A DNA stretch of 64,000 nt from Clostridium sp. OF03-18AA (lineage in GTDB: Bacteria > Bacillota > Clostridia > Lachnospirales > Lachnospiraceae), in NCBI RefSeq assembly GCF_003478035.1, contig NZ_QUEP01000002.1:1-64000 (forward strand), given 5' to 3'. The position numbers and the translations under genes were made by a program. Under the pieces are notes generated by a model. The model saw only the letters and a list, made by a program, of their open reading frames with translations. It was not told the DNA's origin and searched no databases. Numbering within the stretch: the stretch's first letter is position 1; the number at the start of each line of letters is the position of its first letter. This document shows, one piece after another, positions 1 to 8,257 of the stretch.

Positions 1-31
1 CCCCCACTTCAAGCGTGAGCTAAGTGGTGGG
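1..31. mobile_element. IS200/IS605-type subterminal hairpin at left edge
   Basis: The first 31 bases form an imperfect hairpin: CCCCCACTT and AAGTGGTGGG pair with one bulge, and an inner AGC-GTGA-GCT caps it. This resembles the subterminal hairpins of IS200/IS605 and TnpB-only elements, which insert without target duplication. Just downstream the citrate transporter frame becomes open, so the element end probably lies between about 31 and 44. Only the hairpin is visible and the rest of the element would be outside the window. The family assignment is an inference from hairpin form and from its position inside a gene. Confidence 0.45.
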
Positions 32-531
32 AGTATGTCACAAGCGTCAAGGAACAGAGCAAAAAGATCAAAGAGTACGGCTCCAATGCCATGGTCATGA
101 CTGTCACCTTATTTGCTGTCGGAATCTTCATGGGAGTTATCAAGGACTCCGGCATGGTGGAAGCGATGGCAGAGACGATCGTCAATGCACTTCCGGCAGC
201 GATCGCACCGCACATGCACTGGTTCATGGCACTCTTCTCCGTACCGCTCCTGATGATCCTTGGAACGGATGCCTTCTACTACGCACTTCTCCCGATCATT
301 ATCGGCGTAGTACAGCCGTTCGGCATCACGCCGGAAACGGTAGCGGCAACCTTCCTTTTATCAGCCACAATGGCAACTCCGATCAGCCCGTCCGTTGCAG
401 CTGTATACGTGGGCCTCGGTCTTGCAGACGTCTCCATCAGTGAACATATCCGCTACTCCCTGCGCCTTGTATGGCCGGCGAGCATTGCGGTACTGATCTT
501 ATCAACGCTGGTTGGCGTGATTCAGTTCTAA
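19..531 (+). pseudogene. citrate transporter (CitMHS family), 3' fragment
   Basis: About 165 C-terminal codons of an integral membrane transporter of the CitMHS family, which imports metal-citrate complexes with cations. The frame is open only from position 19, because an in-frame TGA lies at 16-18 inside the IS-like hairpin. The visible part has several hydrophobic segments and the family-like stretch GTDAFYYALLPII, and ends with a hydrophobic helix. Full-length relatives have about 430-450 residues, so roughly the first two thirds are missing. No start codon with a ribosome site fits, so I call it broken. It could instead be an intact gene cut by a contig or window edge if the hairpin were part of the host gene, which the TGA makes unlikely. 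A strong terminator follows directly. Confidence 0.6.
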
Positions 532-532
532 G

Positions 533-584
533 AAAAAAGACCACCCTGTCTGGCTGAAAAGCCGGATGGAGGTGGTCTTTTTTT
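533..584 (+). terminator. rho-independent terminator of the transporter gene
   Basis: AAAAAAGACCACC pairs with GGTGGTCTTTTTTT across a short loop, directly after the TAA of the transporter fragment. The A-run upstream makes it potentially bidirectional. Confidence 0.85.
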
Positions 585-722
585 ATGTAACAGGAAATCC
601 CGAGGAATTTCCTGTTACATAAAAAGGCACTGACGTGCCAAAGATGCGCACTCGCGCGAAGATGTAGACTGTCGCAAGCGACCGCGGGAGGCGCGAGAAC
701 GTGCCGAGGCACATTCTTTTTC
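583..722. repeat. multi-hairpin intergenic repeat, copy A
   Basis: A 140-base palindrome-rich unit shared with 39047-39187, in degenerate form with 5008-5142, and in part with 58954-58996. Order of parts: a long hairpin (TGTAACAGGAAAT...ATTTCCTGTTACA), a GGCAC...GTGCC hairpin, the block GATGCGCACTCGCGCGAAGATG, a GTCGC-AA-GCGAC hairpin, and a closing GTGCC-GA-GGCAC hairpin followed by a T-run. Any short reading frames here are by-products of the repeat. No transposase is linked to it. Confidence 0.75.
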
Positions 723-751
723 ACTTGTTGTGCAAAAATCGATCTAATTTG

Positions 752-2101
752 TCAGAGTTCTTCTTCCGGATGAAAATCTGCCATGAATCGTTTCAGGAGA
801 TAGGTGCAGAAATACGGGAAGGTGTAAGTACAGTTTTCGTGACCAATATTCTGGGATGAAAATTTAAAGCCATAGCGGATATCCGGATAGCGCTCCGAAT
901 TAATCAGGGTGTTCATGGATTTTGCTCTTCCGCTGGCAGCTTTCACTTCCAGTGGAATCAGGGAAGTCATGGAGCGGATAAAGAAATCTGCTTCAAGTGT
1001 AGATGTTTCTTTTTTATAATAATAAAGCTTATAATGCTGTTTGATTAAAGCTTCCCCGACAATATTTTCATATAAGGCACCTTTGTAGACTCCGAGATTC
1101 TTGTTGGCGCGCAGATCTTCCTGGGATTCATCATCCAGCATGGACACAAGAAGACCGGTGTCGGCAAAGTATAATTTAAAAATATCCGGATCATAATTGC
1201 CGCCCAGAGGAAGTTCCGGAAACTCCAGACAATAGCAGATATTTACCATACCGGCATCGACAAGCCGTTCTGCACACCCGCGGTAATCACGGAACCGCGC
1301 ACCGGACGCCACTTTTGAAATCTGGAATTTCTTGTTTTCTTTTGCGAGCTGTGGAGCAATCCGGTTGAAAACATTTAAGATTCTCGTCTGATCGATCCCC
1401 TGCGCGTATTTACGGATATCTTCTTTATAGTCGGCGATCAGCTGTCTTTGCGTGTCGAGAGAGTTTTCGAAAGTGTTTCTCTGGATATATTCCGCCACTA
1501 CGGCAGGCATACCGCCCAGAACACAGAAATCAAGAAACAGGGAATGGTACACTTTCATTTCCAGCTCATTAAACGGGCGCAGTTCCCTCATATGAGAAAG
1601 CATACTCTGGACAGTTGCATCATCATAGCCTTTTGCCCATAAAAATTCTTCGAAGTCAAGAGAGAACATTTCATAATCTTTCTTATATCCAACACTGTTG
1701 CTCTCGATTTTGCGATAGTTTACACCGAGCATGGAACCGCTGCAAATGACGTCAAACCGCCCGTCAATGCAAAAAAATTTCAGAGAGGTAGCAATTTCAG
1801 GAAATTCAGTAATTTCATCAAAAAAGATCAATGTTTTTTGCGGAATGAATTTCTTTGACGGATCGATCAGGGAAATATTTTTTATGATATCAGCTGCCTC
1901 GTAACCGTCAGAAATGATCCCCTTATACTTCTCGTCTCTTACAAAATTGATCTCTATAATACTTTCATAGTTTTCGGCCGCAAAATGTTTGATGGATTCT
2001 GTTTTGCCAACCTGGCGGCTTCCTTTGATGATCAGTGGTTTTCTGTGCGGGTCGGATTTCCATTCACAGAGAAAATTGTCTACCTTTCGTTTTAAATACA
2101 T
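752..2101 (-). CDS. AAA-family ATPase with DUF4143 domain
   Basis: A 449-residue protein of the archaeal-ATPase-like family: an N-terminal AAA_14 P-loop domain followed by a DUF4143 domain with a PD-(D/E)XK-like fold near the C-terminus. The P-loop GSRQVGKTE lies near residues 27-35. A Walker-B-like LIFFDEITEFP follows, and LEADFFIRS...IPLEVKA near the C-terminus is the conserved nuclease-like strand pair. The start at 2101 is chosen because GGAGGTG lies seven bases upstream; a start 18 codons further out has no ribosome site and would run into the promoter. The biological role of this family is not settled; proposals include stress or mobile-element regulation. A second, divergent relative sits at 21300-22595. 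The gene is a single transcription unit with its own promoter and phased repeats. Confidence 0.85.
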   Translation of the reverse strand: MYLKRKVDNFLCEWKSDPHRKPLIIKGSRQVGKTESIKHFAAENYESIIEINFVRDEKYKGIISDGYEAADIIKNISLIDPSKKFIPQKTLIFFDEITEFPEIATSLKFFCIDGRFDVICSGSMLGVNYRKIESNSVGYKKDYEMFSLDFEEFLWAKGYDDATVQSMLSHMRELRPFNELEMKVYHSLFLDFCVLGGMPAVVAEYIQRNTFENSLDTQRQLIADYKEDIRKYAQGIDQTRILNVFNRIAPQLAKENKKFQISKVASGARFRDYRGCAERLVDAGMVNICYCLEFPELPLGGNYDPDIFKLYFADTGLLVSMLDDESQEDLRANKNLGVYKGALYENIVGEALIKQHYKLYYYKKETSTLEADFFIRSMTSLIPLEVKAASGRAKSMNTLINSERYPDIRYGFKFSSQNIGHENCTYTFPYFCTYLLKRFMADFHPEEEL

Positions 2102-2126
2102 GTGTGCACCTCCGTTCTTTATTATG

Positions 2127-2155
2127 AGTATACACAAAAAAACAGCGAATATCAA
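2127..2155 (-). promoter_or_regulatory. promoter of the DUF4143 ATPase gene
   Basis: On the minus strand, TTGATA (2150-2155) and TATACT (2127-2132) are separated by exactly 17 bases. The predicted transcript starts about 20 bases before the GGAGGTG ribosome site. Confidence 0.7.
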
Positions 2156-2215
2156 TTATAATATCACAAAAAAATAGCGAATAATTTTAAATATAACACA
2201 AAAATAAATTATATG
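2133..2215. repeat. three direct repeats phased at 32 bp over the ATPase promoter
   Basis: CACAAAAAAACAGCGAATA begins at 2133 and CACAAAAAAATAGCGAATA at 2165. A shorter relative, CACAAAAATAAATTA, begins at 2197. The start-to-start distance is 32 bp each time, close to three helical turns. The first repeat fills the -10/-35 spacer, so the array is placed as an operator array would be. Confidence 0.6.
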
Positions 2216-2257
2216 ATGGGTATACGTGTATTTGTCAAGAAAAGCAGACAACAAGAA

Positions 2258-2293
2258 AGACCGCAGCAATCGATACCTGGATTGCTGCGGTCT
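2258..2293 (-). terminator. terminator of pyrBI
   Basis: AGACCGCAGCAAT and ATTGCTGCGGTCT form a perfect 13-bp stem with a 10-base loop. Read on the minus strand it is followed by TTTCTTGTT, 50 bases after the pyrI stop. Confidence 0.75.
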
Positions 2294-2345
2294 CTAAAAT
2301 TAAGCCAGATCGTCTGATCAACAACAGTCAGCCAGATCCCACCGA

Positions 2346-2768
2346 TCAGCCATGCTTTTCATCGCAATATCTGCACCGATACACCTCATGATCTTTATCA
2401 TCGAGATAGAAGATATGCGGAAGCTCCTGCTCGATCGAGGTGATGCAGCGCGGGTTCTTGCAGTGGATCACGTTTTTTAAGATCTTCGGGAGATGAAGGC
2501 TGCGCTTTTCGGCGATCTTGTCATCGCGGATGATGTTGACGGTGATGTTGTGGTCGATGTAGCCGAGAATATCGAGGTCGATGGCGTCGAGCGGTCCCTC
2601 GATCTTGATGATGTCTTTCCGGCCCATCTTGTTGCTCTTCGCGTTCTTGATGATTGCGACGGTGCAGTCCAGCTCGCCTAAACGCAGGTAGCGGTAGATA
2701 TCCATACTTTTTCCTGCCTGGATATGGTCAAGGACAACACCTTCCCGGATTCCGCTGATATTTAACAT
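2346..2768 (-). CDS. pyrI: aspartate carbamoyltransferase regulatory chain
   Basis: A 140-residue PyrI, the nucleotide-binding regulatory chain that assembles with PyrB into the allosteric ATCase of pyrimidine synthesis. The N-terminal two thirds form the nucleotide-binding domain. The C-terminal zinc domain is complete: Cys-x4-Cys in CKNPRC and Cys-x2-Cys in CRYC, about 28 residues apart, which is the zinc site that contacts the catalytic chain. The length is slightly short compared with the enterobacterial protein (about 153), mostly at the N-terminus. Its start codon overlaps the end of pyrB by a few bases, indicating translational coupling. It is the last gene before the 2258-2293 terminator. 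Confidence 0.95.
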   Translation of the reverse strand: MLNISGIREGVVLDHIQAGKSMDIYRYLRLGELDCTVAIIKNAKSNKMGRKDIIKIEGPLDAIDLDILGYIDHNITVNIIRDDKIAEKRSLHLPKILKNVIHCKNPRCITSIEQELPHIFYLDDKDHEVYRCRYCDEKHG

Positions 2769-3685
2769 GGTTTTTCTACCTCCAGTAATGTCATAATGAG
2801 AGCCATACGGACATATACGCCGTTCTGGACCTGTTTAAAGTATGCGGCACGCGGATCATCATCGACTTCGACGGAAATCTCATTGACACGCGGGAGCGGG
2901 TGCAGAACGTACATATCCGGTTTTGCGAGTTTCATCTTTTCTTTGTCGAGAATGTAGCAGTCCTTCATGCGGATGTAGTCTTCCTCGTTGAAGAAACGTT
3001 CCTTCTGGACTCTTGTCATGTAGAGGATATCGAGGTCGGCGATCGCATCATCCAGGCTTGTTGTCTCTCTGTATTCGATGTTTTTCGCGTCGAGAACGCT
3101 CTCCTTTATGTAATCCGGAACTTTTAACTCCGGCGGGGAGATCAGGATAAAGCGGATCCCCTCATAGCGGGAGAGTGCATTGATCAGAGAGTGGACCGTG
3201 CGGCCAAATTTTAAATCTCCGCAGAGTCCGACCGTCATATTGGAAAGTCTGCCCTTTAAGGAACGGATCGTATATAAATCAGTTAAAGTCTGTGTGGGAT
3301 GCTGATGACCGCCGTCTCCGGCATTGATAACAGGAATCGAAGATTTGGTGGAGGCAACATAGGCTGCGCCTTCTTTTGGATGTCTCATTGCGCAGATATC
3401 TGCGTAACAGGAAATAACACGAATTGTATCGGAAACACTTTCACCCTTGGTTGCGGAACTGGAATCGGCGGAAGCAAAACCGAGAACGGAACCTCCGAGG
3501 TTTAACATGGCCGCTTCAAAACTTAAACGGGTTCTTGTGCTTGGCTCATAGAAAAGGGTTGCTAATTTCTTTCCGTCACACACGTGTGCGTATCGGGAAC
3601 GGTCTTTCTCAATGTCGGCGGCAAGCTCTAAGAGATTGTCCGTCTCCTCAAGAGAAAAGTCAAGAGGATTTAACATGTGTCTCAT
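2762..3685 (-). CDS. pyrB: aspartate carbamoyltransferase catalytic chain
   Basis: A 307-residue PyrB, the committed step of pyrimidine synthesis (carbamoyl phosphate plus aspartate to carbamoyl aspartate). Family signatures: [12 protein letters not shown] (carbamoyl-phosphate binding), the SSATKGES loop, [14 protein letters not shown], and HPLPRVNEI near the end. I place the start at 3685 (Met-Arg-His-Met), because AAGGAG lies upstream at a slightly long distance. An ATG 39 bases further upstream has no ribosome site, and the shorter form matches the usual 305-310 residues. The gene is first of a pyrB-pyrI operon preceded by an unusual leader of three hairpins and a promoter carrying a 15-bp palindrome. 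No other pyrimidine genes are adjacent. Confidence 0.96.
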   Translation of the reverse strand: MRHMLNPLDFSLEETDNLLELAADIEKDRSRYAHVCDGKKLATLFYEPSTRTRLSFEAAMLNLGGSVLGFASADSSSATKGESVSDTIRVISCYADICAMRHPKEGAAYVASTKSSIPVINAGDGGHQHPTQTLTDLYTIRSLKGRLSNMTVGLCGDLKFGRTVHSLINALSRYEGIRFILISPPELKVPDYIKESVLDAKNIEYRETTSLDDAIADLDILYMTRVQKERFFNEEDYIRMKDCYILDKEKMKLAKPDMYVLHPLPRVNEISVEVDDDPRAAYFKQVQNGVYVRMALIMTLLEVEKPC

Positions 3686-3732
3686 GATGTTTGTAATCTC
3701 CTTCCAAGTGTTTTGTGTTACCATGCTGGGTA

Positions 3733-3850
3733 GGAATTTTCTGAACTGAAAATTCCGTACAGTTATAGTAGGGGAAGTGGATTTTGCCGATTCGGAATGC
3801 GAAGCATCGGCAAAATCTGTTATCGTTCATGCAGTGCAGGAACGATAACA
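3733..3850 (-). promoter_or_regulatory. pyrB leader with three consecutive perfect hairpins
   Basis: In transcript order: TGTTATCGTTC...GAACGATAACA (3850-3818), directly abutting GATTTTGCCGAT...ATCGGCAAAATC (3817-3780), then GGAATTTTC...GAAAATTCC (3756-3733). The first stem would begin within a few bases of the predicted start of the RNA. No U-tract follows any of them, so they do not look like simple terminators. No PyrR-binding loop was recognised. Confidence 0.55.
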
Positions 3851-3858
3851 TTTTTATT

Positions 3859-3889
3859 ATTATAGCGAATCCGGAGTGGAATTTCCACT
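3859..3889 (-). promoter_or_regulatory. pyrB promoter with 15-bp palindromic operator candidate
   Basis: On the minus strand TATAAT lies at 3864-3859, and 17 bases upstream sits TGGAAA as a weak -35. The -35 is embedded in a perfect palindrome AGTGGAA-T-TTCCACT (3875-3889), positioned where a repressor would block polymerase. Confidence 0.5.
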
Positions 3890-4039
3890 ATTTTTTTGAA
3901 GAAAATTATGATAAAATGAAGATCAGTGAGTGCAATGCACAAAAGAAAAATAAGCGGATGCCTCTGGAAGGCCTGTGTTTCCGGGAAAAAGGAAGCCGGA
4001 GCGAAGGCGCACCGGGCAGAACGGATCGTTGGAGGAACC

Positions 4040-4954
4040 ATGAAAAAGACGATGGAGCAGATCATCTTGGAAGGTCAGGTCGCAAAATGCCGCTCCCTGG
4101 AGGAACTTTATGTGCTGTGGGAGCTGATGCAGCAGATGGAGGAAGATCCGGACGGAAAGACCTGTTATCCGGAACTGGATCAGAGAAATTTTCATATTGA
4201 CGGAATCGTGGACCCGGTGCACTATGACGGGACCCTTTATATATTAAAAGAGACGAACATGCGGAAAATGATCCAGAAAGGCGAGACGATGCCGGTGGTC
4301 TCGGATATCCGGGGCGACTTTCTCTCCGGGAAGAGTCCGTCTGGCCGGGTGGAATATCTGGAGTATCTCACTGGCATGCAGAAGGTCCTCTGGGAGGAAC
4401 GTCATCCGGGGGAAGAGTGCAGACTTACCGGGAAAAAGCTCCGCGAGAAGGCGGCGGTCCTCTATCTCAATAAGCGCGGCGGAAAGGGCGCGGCCGATGA
4501 GGTCAGCCTGGATTATGGTCAGTACTATATGGAGTTTATCAAGAAGCAGATCCGGCTTTTAAACCCGAAGACCGTGGTCTGCTGCGGAGAGGACCTCTTC
4601 CGCCTGATCGTGATGGAAGTGTTCCAGAATAAGAAACAGAAAAAGAACCGGGAGATCTACATGAAATGGAAAGATCTGATCCAGGGAGATGTCTTTTTTG
4701 CAGACCGGGAATACCGTCCGATAAAAGAGGCAAAGAAAGATGAGGCGGCTGTCCGCGTTGTGAGGATGTGGAATCCGTCCTACCGGGTGAATAATGGACA
4801 GTATGTGTCGCTGGAGGAGTATCTGAAGGAGTTCCGGAGAAGACTTTCCGGCGGGAAAGAGGATGAGCAGGAGAATCTGCAAAGCGCGGAGCCAGATGAG
4901 GAAAACACGGAGTCCCCGATGACGGAGGATCCGGCTGTGGAGAAATCAGAATAG
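4040..4954 (+). CDS. uracil-DNA-glycosylase-like protein
   Basis: A 304-residue soluble protein that resembles the uracil-DNA glycosylase superfamily. An early strand LYILKETNMRK fits the first catalytic-site strand, YLNKRGGKG occupies the loop that follows, and a later NPKTVVCCGEDLF resembles the strand-turn before the second motif. The C-terminal 40 residues are acidic and low-complexity. The start at 4040 is chosen because GGAGG stands four bases upstream; the frame is open 38 codons further but without a ribosome site. No partner gene is adjacent: pyrB is divergent and the next gene begins 450 bases later. The assignment rests on pattern resemblance only, and catalytic activity cannot be claimed because the diagnostic residues are not unambiguous. 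Confidence 0.55.
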   Translation: MKKTMEQIILEGQVAKCRSLEELYVLWELMQQMEEDPDGKTCYPELDQRNFHIDGIVDPVHYDGTLYILKETNMRKMIQKGETMPVVSDIRGDFLSGKSPSGRVEYLEYLTGMQKVLWEERHPGEECRLTGKKLREKAAVLYLNKRGGKGAADEVSLDYGQYYMEFIKKQIRLLNPKTVVCCGEDLFRLIVMEVFQNKKQKKNREIYMKWKDLIQGDVFFADREYRPIKEAKKDEAAVRVVRMWNPSYRVNNGQYVSLEEYLKEFRRRLSGGKEDEQENLQSAEPDEENTESPMTEDPAVEKSE

Positions 4955-5007
4955 TGCAGGGATACAAGGGAATTCTGGAAGTTTGAAAAAATGGACAGAG
5001 TTCCTTT

Positions 5008-5142
5008 TTCTATGACAGAAAATTTCAAAGGAATTTCCCGCTGCGCAAAAAATGCAATGTATGAGAGATGTACACTTGTACGAAGAGGAAGGTCTTCGCT
5101 GGAGACTGCACAAAGAGCCCGAATGTGACAGGTCATATTTCT
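5008..5142. repeat. multi-hairpin intergenic repeat, degenerate copy
   Basis: A diverged relative of the units at 583-722 and 39047-39187. The GCGC-ACTC-GCGC hairpin is here GTAC-ACTT-GTAC, so both arms changed and still pair. The GTCGC/GCGAC arm is replaced by GTCT...AGAC. The end GAATGTGACAGGTCATATTT keeps the closing stem in weaker form. The rest of the 450-base gap (4955-5404) holds only the ABC operon promoter. Confidence 0.5.
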
Positions 5143-5239
5143 GATCTGTAAGAATTGCTTTTCACAGGAAGAAACTTTCTGAACAGATGATCTTAAAACA
5201 GACAGGAATCATCATGGATTTCGCCAATCTGAAATATGG

Positions 5240-5275
5240 TAAGAAATTGTAAGAATAATTAAGTAATTTTATATA
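5240..5275 (+). promoter_or_regulatory. promoter of the ABC exporter operon with 10-bp phased repeats
   Basis: TTGTAA (5247-5252) and TATATA (5270-5275) are 17 bases apart. TAAGAA, TAAGAA and TAAGTA start at 5240, 5250 and 5260, one helical turn apart and overlapping the -35. This is typical of tandem response-regulator boxes. No regulator gene is adjacent. Confidence 0.5.
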
Positions 5276-5404
5276 GTCAGAACATGATGCAGACAGTATA
5301 CTTGAGGTACAAAAAGAACTTTGACGTCAAGATGAAACGTCAGGAATGACAGGCGCGGCGGAAAAGAATGCTGTGTAAAAATTGTAGAAAAAGGAGGCGG
5401 ACGG

Positions 5405-6253
5405 ATGCAGCAGAGCGACGAAGCGGTGATCCGGGTAAAGGATCTGTACAAGGTATACCGCATGGGCGAAGAAAAAGTGTATGCGCTGAACGGGGTCAGC
5501 TTTGAGATCCACAAAGGCGAGTTCTGCGCGATCACAGGACCGTCCGGATCCGGAAAATCGACACTTTTAAATATGCTGGCGGGACTGGAGCATCCGACAA
5601 AGGGTGAGATCGTGATCGCCGGAAAACATATAGAAAAGTTGAATGAAAAACAGCTTGTGACCTTCCGAAGAGAGCGGGTCGGGTTTATCTTCCAGTCTTA
5701 CAACCTGATCGGGACGATGGATGCGGTGGAAAATGTGGCGCTGCCGTTATCGTTTCGGGGAATGCCGAGGGCAGCGAGGATCAAGCGGGCGAAACAGTAT
5801 TTAAAGCTTGTGGGACTTGAAAGATTTATGACCCACATGCCGAACCAGATGTCCGGCGGACAGCAGCAGCGAGTCGGAATCGCGAGAGCCCTGGCGATGA
5901 ACCCGCAGATCATCTTCGCGGACGAGCCCACGGGAAACCTGGATTCGAAGACGACGATGGAAGTATTAAAACTCATGCAGAAGGTCGTAAGAGAACAGAA
6001 ACAGACGCTTGTGATGGTTACCCACGACAACAATCTGGCGACCTACGCGGACCGGATCTTTAAGATCATCGATGGAAAGATCGTGAGCATCGAGGAGAAT
6101 CACCACGAGGTGGATCTTGTGCAGTTAGAAGAGTCTATGCAGGCGGCGGCAGAGGCGCAGGCGGAGGGAAAATCTAAGAATCCGGCAGCAGAAGAGCAAA
6201 AAGAGACAGTTGTGGAGGCAGAAGAACACCATATAGAGGGAAAGTCAGAATAA
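5405..6253 (+). CDS. ABC transporter ATP-binding protein (MacB/LolD type)
   Basis: A 282-residue cytoplasmic ATPase that powers the permease encoded at 8244-9554. Walker A GPSGSGKS is at residues 45-52, the Q-loop FQSYN near 96-100, the signature MSGGQQQR at 149-156, Walker B IIFADEPTGNLD at 169-180, and the switch His in MVTHD. The spacing and EPTGNLD are typical of the MacB/LolD/FtsE branch. The last 50 residues are an acidic tail rich in Glu and Ala that the family core lacks. The start has AAGGAGG upstream. It is first of a three-gene operon with short gaps and is preceded by the promoter at 5240-5275. The substrate is unknown. Confidence 0.93.
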   Translation: MQQSDEAVIRVKDLYKVYRMGEEKVYALNGVSFEIHKGEFCAITGPSGSGKSTLLNMLAGLEHPTKGEIVIAGKHIEKLNEKQLVTFRRERVGFIFQSYNLIGTMDAVENVALPLSFRGMPRAARIKRAKQYLKLVGLERFMTHMPNQMSGGQQQRVGIARALAMNPQIIFADEPTGNLDSKTTMEVLKLMQKVVREQKQTLVMVTHDNNLATYADRIFKIIDGKIVSIEENHHEVDLVQLEESMQAAAEAQAEGKSKNPAAEEQKETVVEAEEHHIEGKSE

Positions 6254-6340
6254 CAATCGACAAAATTTTGGAATAAACGTAAAAATATGGAAAACTAACA
6301 CAAATAACTAAAATAGAACAGCCAGGAGGAGAGGAACAGT

Positions 6341-8257
6341 ATGAAAATAAAAGGATTACGCTGGATGGCAACATTCCTTGCCGCGTGTATGCTGATGGGC
6401 GCAGTCCCGGCAACTGCATTCGCGGCGAAGGAGACAACAGAAGCGGCGGAGACGATCCCACAGGTATACCGGATGGATGACGACAATGATACCGTCCGCC
6501 TTGTGATCGGAAAGACGCCGACCTTATATATCGGAAAAAACGGAACAGTCTCCGTGACACTCATGAACATGGAGGACAAAGACTGGGTCGAGACAGAGAT
6601 CTGGATCGCCTCCGAGGATGATTTCCGGAACCATTATTCCGATGAGATCACAAAGACGGAGGACCGCGACAGCGAGGAGAGCAGCATCGTCCAGTCCATG
6701 AAGACGATCTATCCCTTTGAGGTGACGGATTCCTTAAACCGCCATTATAAGGTCGGTCATGTAAACAAAAAAGCGAAAAAGACCGTCAACCTGAATGTCA
6801 ATGTAAAAAAAGGTCTGGAAGAGGGCTATTATCCGATTCTGATCTATATCTCAAAGCGCGCTCAGGGCGAGGACGGAATGTCCTCCGAGTACGCAAAGAC
6901 CATAATGGCGTGGATCGAGACAAAGAAGACAACGGGAACCAGCGAGACAGATGAGGACAGCTCCGAGCCGGTAGCATTCGCCCTCGGTGAGAATCAGTCC
7001 ACCCCGTCCGCAAACTATTCCGAGGTCATGAATTTCGATGTAAACGTGAGAAATACTGGTTATAAGACTGCCTACGATGTGCGCGTCGATATGGTGCTCT
7101 CTGAGGATATCACGAAGTTTCCGTTTGAGATCAATGACGGAAATTATAACCGGCAGATGGGAAATATGAACCCGGATCAGACGGTGGCGGTTCCGTTCAG
7201 CATGGCGGTGCGGGAAAAGGCGAAATCCGGCTATTACCCGATCAAGTTTAAGATCCGTTACCGGGAAAACGAGAATGGAAACTTTGCTGCGCCTGTTGAG
7301 GACACCTTTTATGTGCGGGTTTATGGAAAAGACGAGGCTGATTCGCTGGATTCTGAAGCAGGCGAGAACGAAAGAACAAAGGCGCGTATCATCGTCGACA
7401 GTTTTGAGACGGATCCTGCGGAGATCTATGCCGGACAGGATTTTACGCTGAAGGTGCGCATGAAAAACGCTTCCAACAGTATCGCTGCCAGCAACATCCT
7501 GTTTACCTTCGAGTCGGAAACAGTGAGTGACAGTCCGGTATTTACGACGGTGAACGGTTCAAACTCCGTGGTTGTCAATTCTCTGGCACCGGGAGCATCT
7601 GACACGCTGACGATAAAATTTTCCTCAAGCCCCACAGCGGAACAGCGTTCTTACACGATCACGATCAATGAGCAGTATGACAGCCCGGAATTCAAGAACG
7701 CGAAGGAAGCCGTAAAGATCGCGGTTGGATTAAAGCAGGAGGCACGGTTAAATACCGGTACCATCGAGGTCATGCCGGATGCTATTTCCGTAGGCGAAGA
7801 GTCAAACGTGATGTTTTCCATCAACAACACCGGAAAAGTCATGCTCTATAATGTGAACGCGGTCTTTGAGGCAGACTCTATCCAGAAGAATGAGGCTTAT
7901 GTTGGAAATATCGAACCCGGAAAAAGCGGAAACGTGGATACGATGATCAACGGAATTGCCCCGACCACGGATGATGGAAAGGTAAAACTCTCCATTACAT
8001 ATGAGGATGAGAACGGAAAAGTCTCCACGGTCGAGAAGGAGATCCAGCTTATGGTAAATGAGGATCAGAGCATGGATGAAAGCAATGTTGACGATACCTG
8101 GAACAGTGACGATGTACAGCCGGAACCGTCCACGACGGATAAACTGAAACATCTCGCAATTCCGGTGGGAATCGTGGGAGTGGTCCTTGCAGCTGTGATC
8201 CTTGTGGTCATCAGACGCAAAAAGAAGAAAGCGGGAATGGACGATGAGATTCTTTGA
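6341..8257 (+). CDS. secreted, membrane-anchored CARDB/COG1361-type protein of the ABC exporter
   Basis: A 638-residue surface protein. An N-terminal signal peptide (hydrophobic core near residues 8-24, Ala-rich cleavage region) is followed by repeated beta-sandwich-like modules. Phrases such as FDVNVRNTGYKTAYDV, LKVRMKNASNS and VMFSINNTGK are hallmarks of the CARDB/COG1361 fold. One membrane helix (AIPVGIVGVVLAAVILVVI) and an Arg/Lys-rich tail end it, so the body lies outside the cell. It sits between the ATPase and permease genes. In MacAB-type systems this place is usually taken by a periplasmic adaptor, so I infer that it is the extracellular partner of this exporter. Its stop overlaps the permease start by 14 bases. 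Ligand and role are unknown. Confidence 0.8.
   Translation: MKIKGLRWMATFLAACMLMGAVPATAFAAKETTEAAETIPQVYRMDDDNDTVRLVIGKTPTLYIGKNGTVSVTLMNMEDKDWVETEIWIASEDDFRNHYSDEITKTEDRDSEESSIVQSMKTIYPFEVTDSLNRHYKVGHVNKKAKKTVNLNVNVKKGLEEGYYPILIYISKRAQGEDGMSSEYAKTIMAWIETKKTTGTSETDEDSSEPVAFALGENQSTPSANYSEVMNFDVNVRNTGYKTAYDVRVDMVLSEDITKFPFEINDGNYNRQMGNMNPDQTVAVPFSMAVREKAKSGYYPIKFKIRYRENENGNFAAPVEDTFYVRVYGKDEADSLDSEAGENERTKARIIVDSFETDPAEIYAGQDFTLKVRMKNASNSIAASNILFTFESETVSDSPVFTTVNGSNSVVVNSLAPGASDTLTIKFSSSPTAEQRSYTITINEQYDSPEFKNAKEAVKIAVGLKQEARLNTGTIEVMPDAISVGEESNVMFSINNTGKVMLYNVNAVFEADSIQKNEAYVGNIEPGKSGNVDTMINGIAPTTDDGKVKLSITYEDENGKVSTVEKEIQLMVNEDQSMDESNVDDTWNSDDVQPEPSTTDKLKHLAIPVGIVGVVLAAVILVVIRRKKKKAGMDDEIL

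Noticed and set aside
437..724. Minus-strand frame resembling the one at 38964-39176
   Set aside because: The similarity of the two translations comes only from the shared intergenic repeat; neither has a ribosome site or protein-like composition.
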